Shown here one piece after another: positions 6,907 through 7,602 of a DNA stretch of 7,602 bases; the first letter of the stretch is position 1, and every line of letters starts with the position of its first letter. Both the position numbers and the translations under genes were made by a program. Origin of the DNA: an uncultured Bacteroidales bacterium (GTDB lineage: Bacteria; Bacteroidota; Bacteroidia; Bacteroidales; UBA932); the NCBI GenBank assembly GCA_937890845.1, contig CALADR010000350.1, positions 1 to 7,602 on the forward strand, given 5' to 3'. Below the pieces are notes generated by a model. It was not told where the DNA came from. It ran no database searches and saw nothing but the letters and a program-made list of their open reading frames with translations.

Positions 6907-7602
6907 TTACAGTGCTGCCGGTGTTCCAGTATAATGGAATGTCAAAGTCTTTGAAAGTGATTTACCGTTATTGTCAGATACTTCCAAAGTGAAATTATGG
7001 TTTGTATCTGCCGCAGGATTAAGACCTAGTATCATAGGGAGCAATGAAGAAAGGTCAAAATTAACATTCTTCTGATTTGCCAGTTTGTTACCGGTAGGCA
7101 GGGTAGGCGCTACCATGCCAAGTGTTTCATTCAGTTTTGTATCATTAATCAGATCCATTGTAGTGGTTTTGTCAGCAGTCATCTCCGAAATGAAAGAATT
7201 CAAAGTCGGAGAATCAACAGTAACCTTGAATGACTTGATTCCGGCCGGCACGGCTATTCCGATGACAGCTGTACTCATGTCTTCCTTAAGCTCTGTAGCG
7301 GCAAAATCAGGATTTGCTTCCCAAGTCATAGTAACAGCAGGTGTCTCAGGCACTTCAGGCTGCGGCTGCTCAGGTCTGTCAACAGGTGGATTCTCAAATC
7401 CTGGAACATCTACAGCCACATCCTTATCTGTAGTATTAGGATCAATAACTATAAGTCCGCTGTTGTCAGGCGCAATCTGTCCTGTTGTTATCGCATCAAT
7501 ATTAAGGATATGATGATCCCTGGCAGCCACATCCTTGATAGTAATAGTGGTATTGGCACCTGAACCATCGATTGTCCTGTATCCGTCAACCTTTACAATA
7601 AG
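6907..7602 (-). CDS. DUF4493-type protein, C-terminal 231 residues (partial)
   Basis: The frame is open from the right edge to a TAA at 6909-6907, so the N-terminus, any signal peptide and the true start lie outside. A GTG at 7530 is inside the open frame and is not a credible start. The visible part opens with the end of a DUF4493-like domain (IKDVAARDHHILNIDAITTG, then a strand ending VAVDVPGF). A proline-rich linker follows (PPVDRPEQPQPEVPETP, roughly 7340-7390). The rest is a C-terminal beta-sandwich-like domain with GIKSFKVTVDSPTLNSFI, NFDLSSLLPMILGL and HNFTLEVSDNNGKSLSKTL. This last domain resembles the middle region of the next protein in the operon. It is probably a secreted lipoprotein like its neighbours, although the lipobox cannot be seen. 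The next start codon follows after 18 bp, so the genes are likely co-transcribed from a promoter beyond the window. Confidence 0.8.
   Translation of the reverse strand, partial: LIVKVDGYRTIDGSGANTTITIKDVAARDHHILNIDAITTGQIAPDNSGLIVIDPNTTDKDVAVDVPGFENPPVDRPEQPQPEVPETPAVTMTWEANPDFAATELKEDMSTAVIGIAVPAGIKSFKVTVDSPTLNSFISEMTADKTTTMDLINDTKLNETLGMVAPTLPTGNKLANQKNVNFDLSSLLPMILGLNPAADTNHNFTLEVSDNNGKSLSKTLTFHYTGTPAAL

Noticed and set aside
7085..7513. 142-codon plus-strand frame opposite the partial DUF4493-type gene
   Set aside because: It is rich in S, V, T and G as expected from the complement of the coding strand, has no domain, and lies wholly antisense to a better-supported gene.
7528..7530. GTG as the start of the right-edge gene
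   Set aside because: The same frame stays open for 24 further codons to the window edge and these encode continuous DUF4493-like sequence, so the true start is outside.
2227..7602. Polysaccharide-utilisation locus
   Set aside because: No SusC/SusD-like pair, no recognisable glycoside hydrolase or lyase, and no hybrid two-component or anti-sigma regulator is present in the window; only the PCMD name hints at carbohydrates.

Overview
The window looks like chromosomal DNA from a member of the Bacteroidota, most likely order Bacteroidales. Three things point there: a Bacteroidetes-type TrmD of 225 residues, TAnnTTTG-type promoter motifs with almost no Shine-Dalgarno sequences, and a set of lipoproteins built from domains (DUF4493, PCMD) that are characteristic of gut Bacteroidales. 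Base composition looks fairly even across the window, and I see no insertion sequence, integrase, tRNA, rRNA or CRISPR array.

Left part (1-1968): two housekeeping-type genes diverge from an AT-rich 174-bp gap. On the minus strand is a DUF349 repeat protein whose C-terminal end lies beyond base 1. On the plus strand is trmD, the tRNA m1G37 methyltransferase, which appears to stand alone. The gap has a good TAnnTTTG promoter element for each direction.

Middle gap (1969-2226): this is the convergent space between trmD and the long minus-strand operon. It holds an AT-rich inverted repeat, a short direct repeat, and two perfect GC-containing hairpins (13-bp and 19-bp stems) that look like terminators. 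I see no convincing gene in it.

Right part (2227-7602): a tightly packed minus-strand operon of four genes with gaps of 18, 6 and 9 bp; its promoter lies beyond base 7602. In order of transcription they are: the end of a DUF4493-type protein with a proline-rich linker and a C-terminal beta-sandwich-like domain; a 719-residue lipoprotein (DUF4493, beta-sandwich, fibronectin-III-like domain, PCMD); a 287-residue outer-membrane beta-barrel; and a 540-residue lipoprotein (Ig-like region, fibronectin-III-like domain, PCMD). The modules recur: the first two genes appear to share their DUF4493-plus-sandwich part, and the second and fourth share the fibronectin-III-like plus PCMD part.

The most reasonable reading is a cell-envelope system in which a barrel and three multidomain proteins, at least two of them lipoproteins, act together at the outer membrane, possibly in glycan binding or adhesion. 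There is no SusC/SusD pair or recognisable glycoside hydrolase in view, and the biochemical function cannot be deduced from sequence alone.
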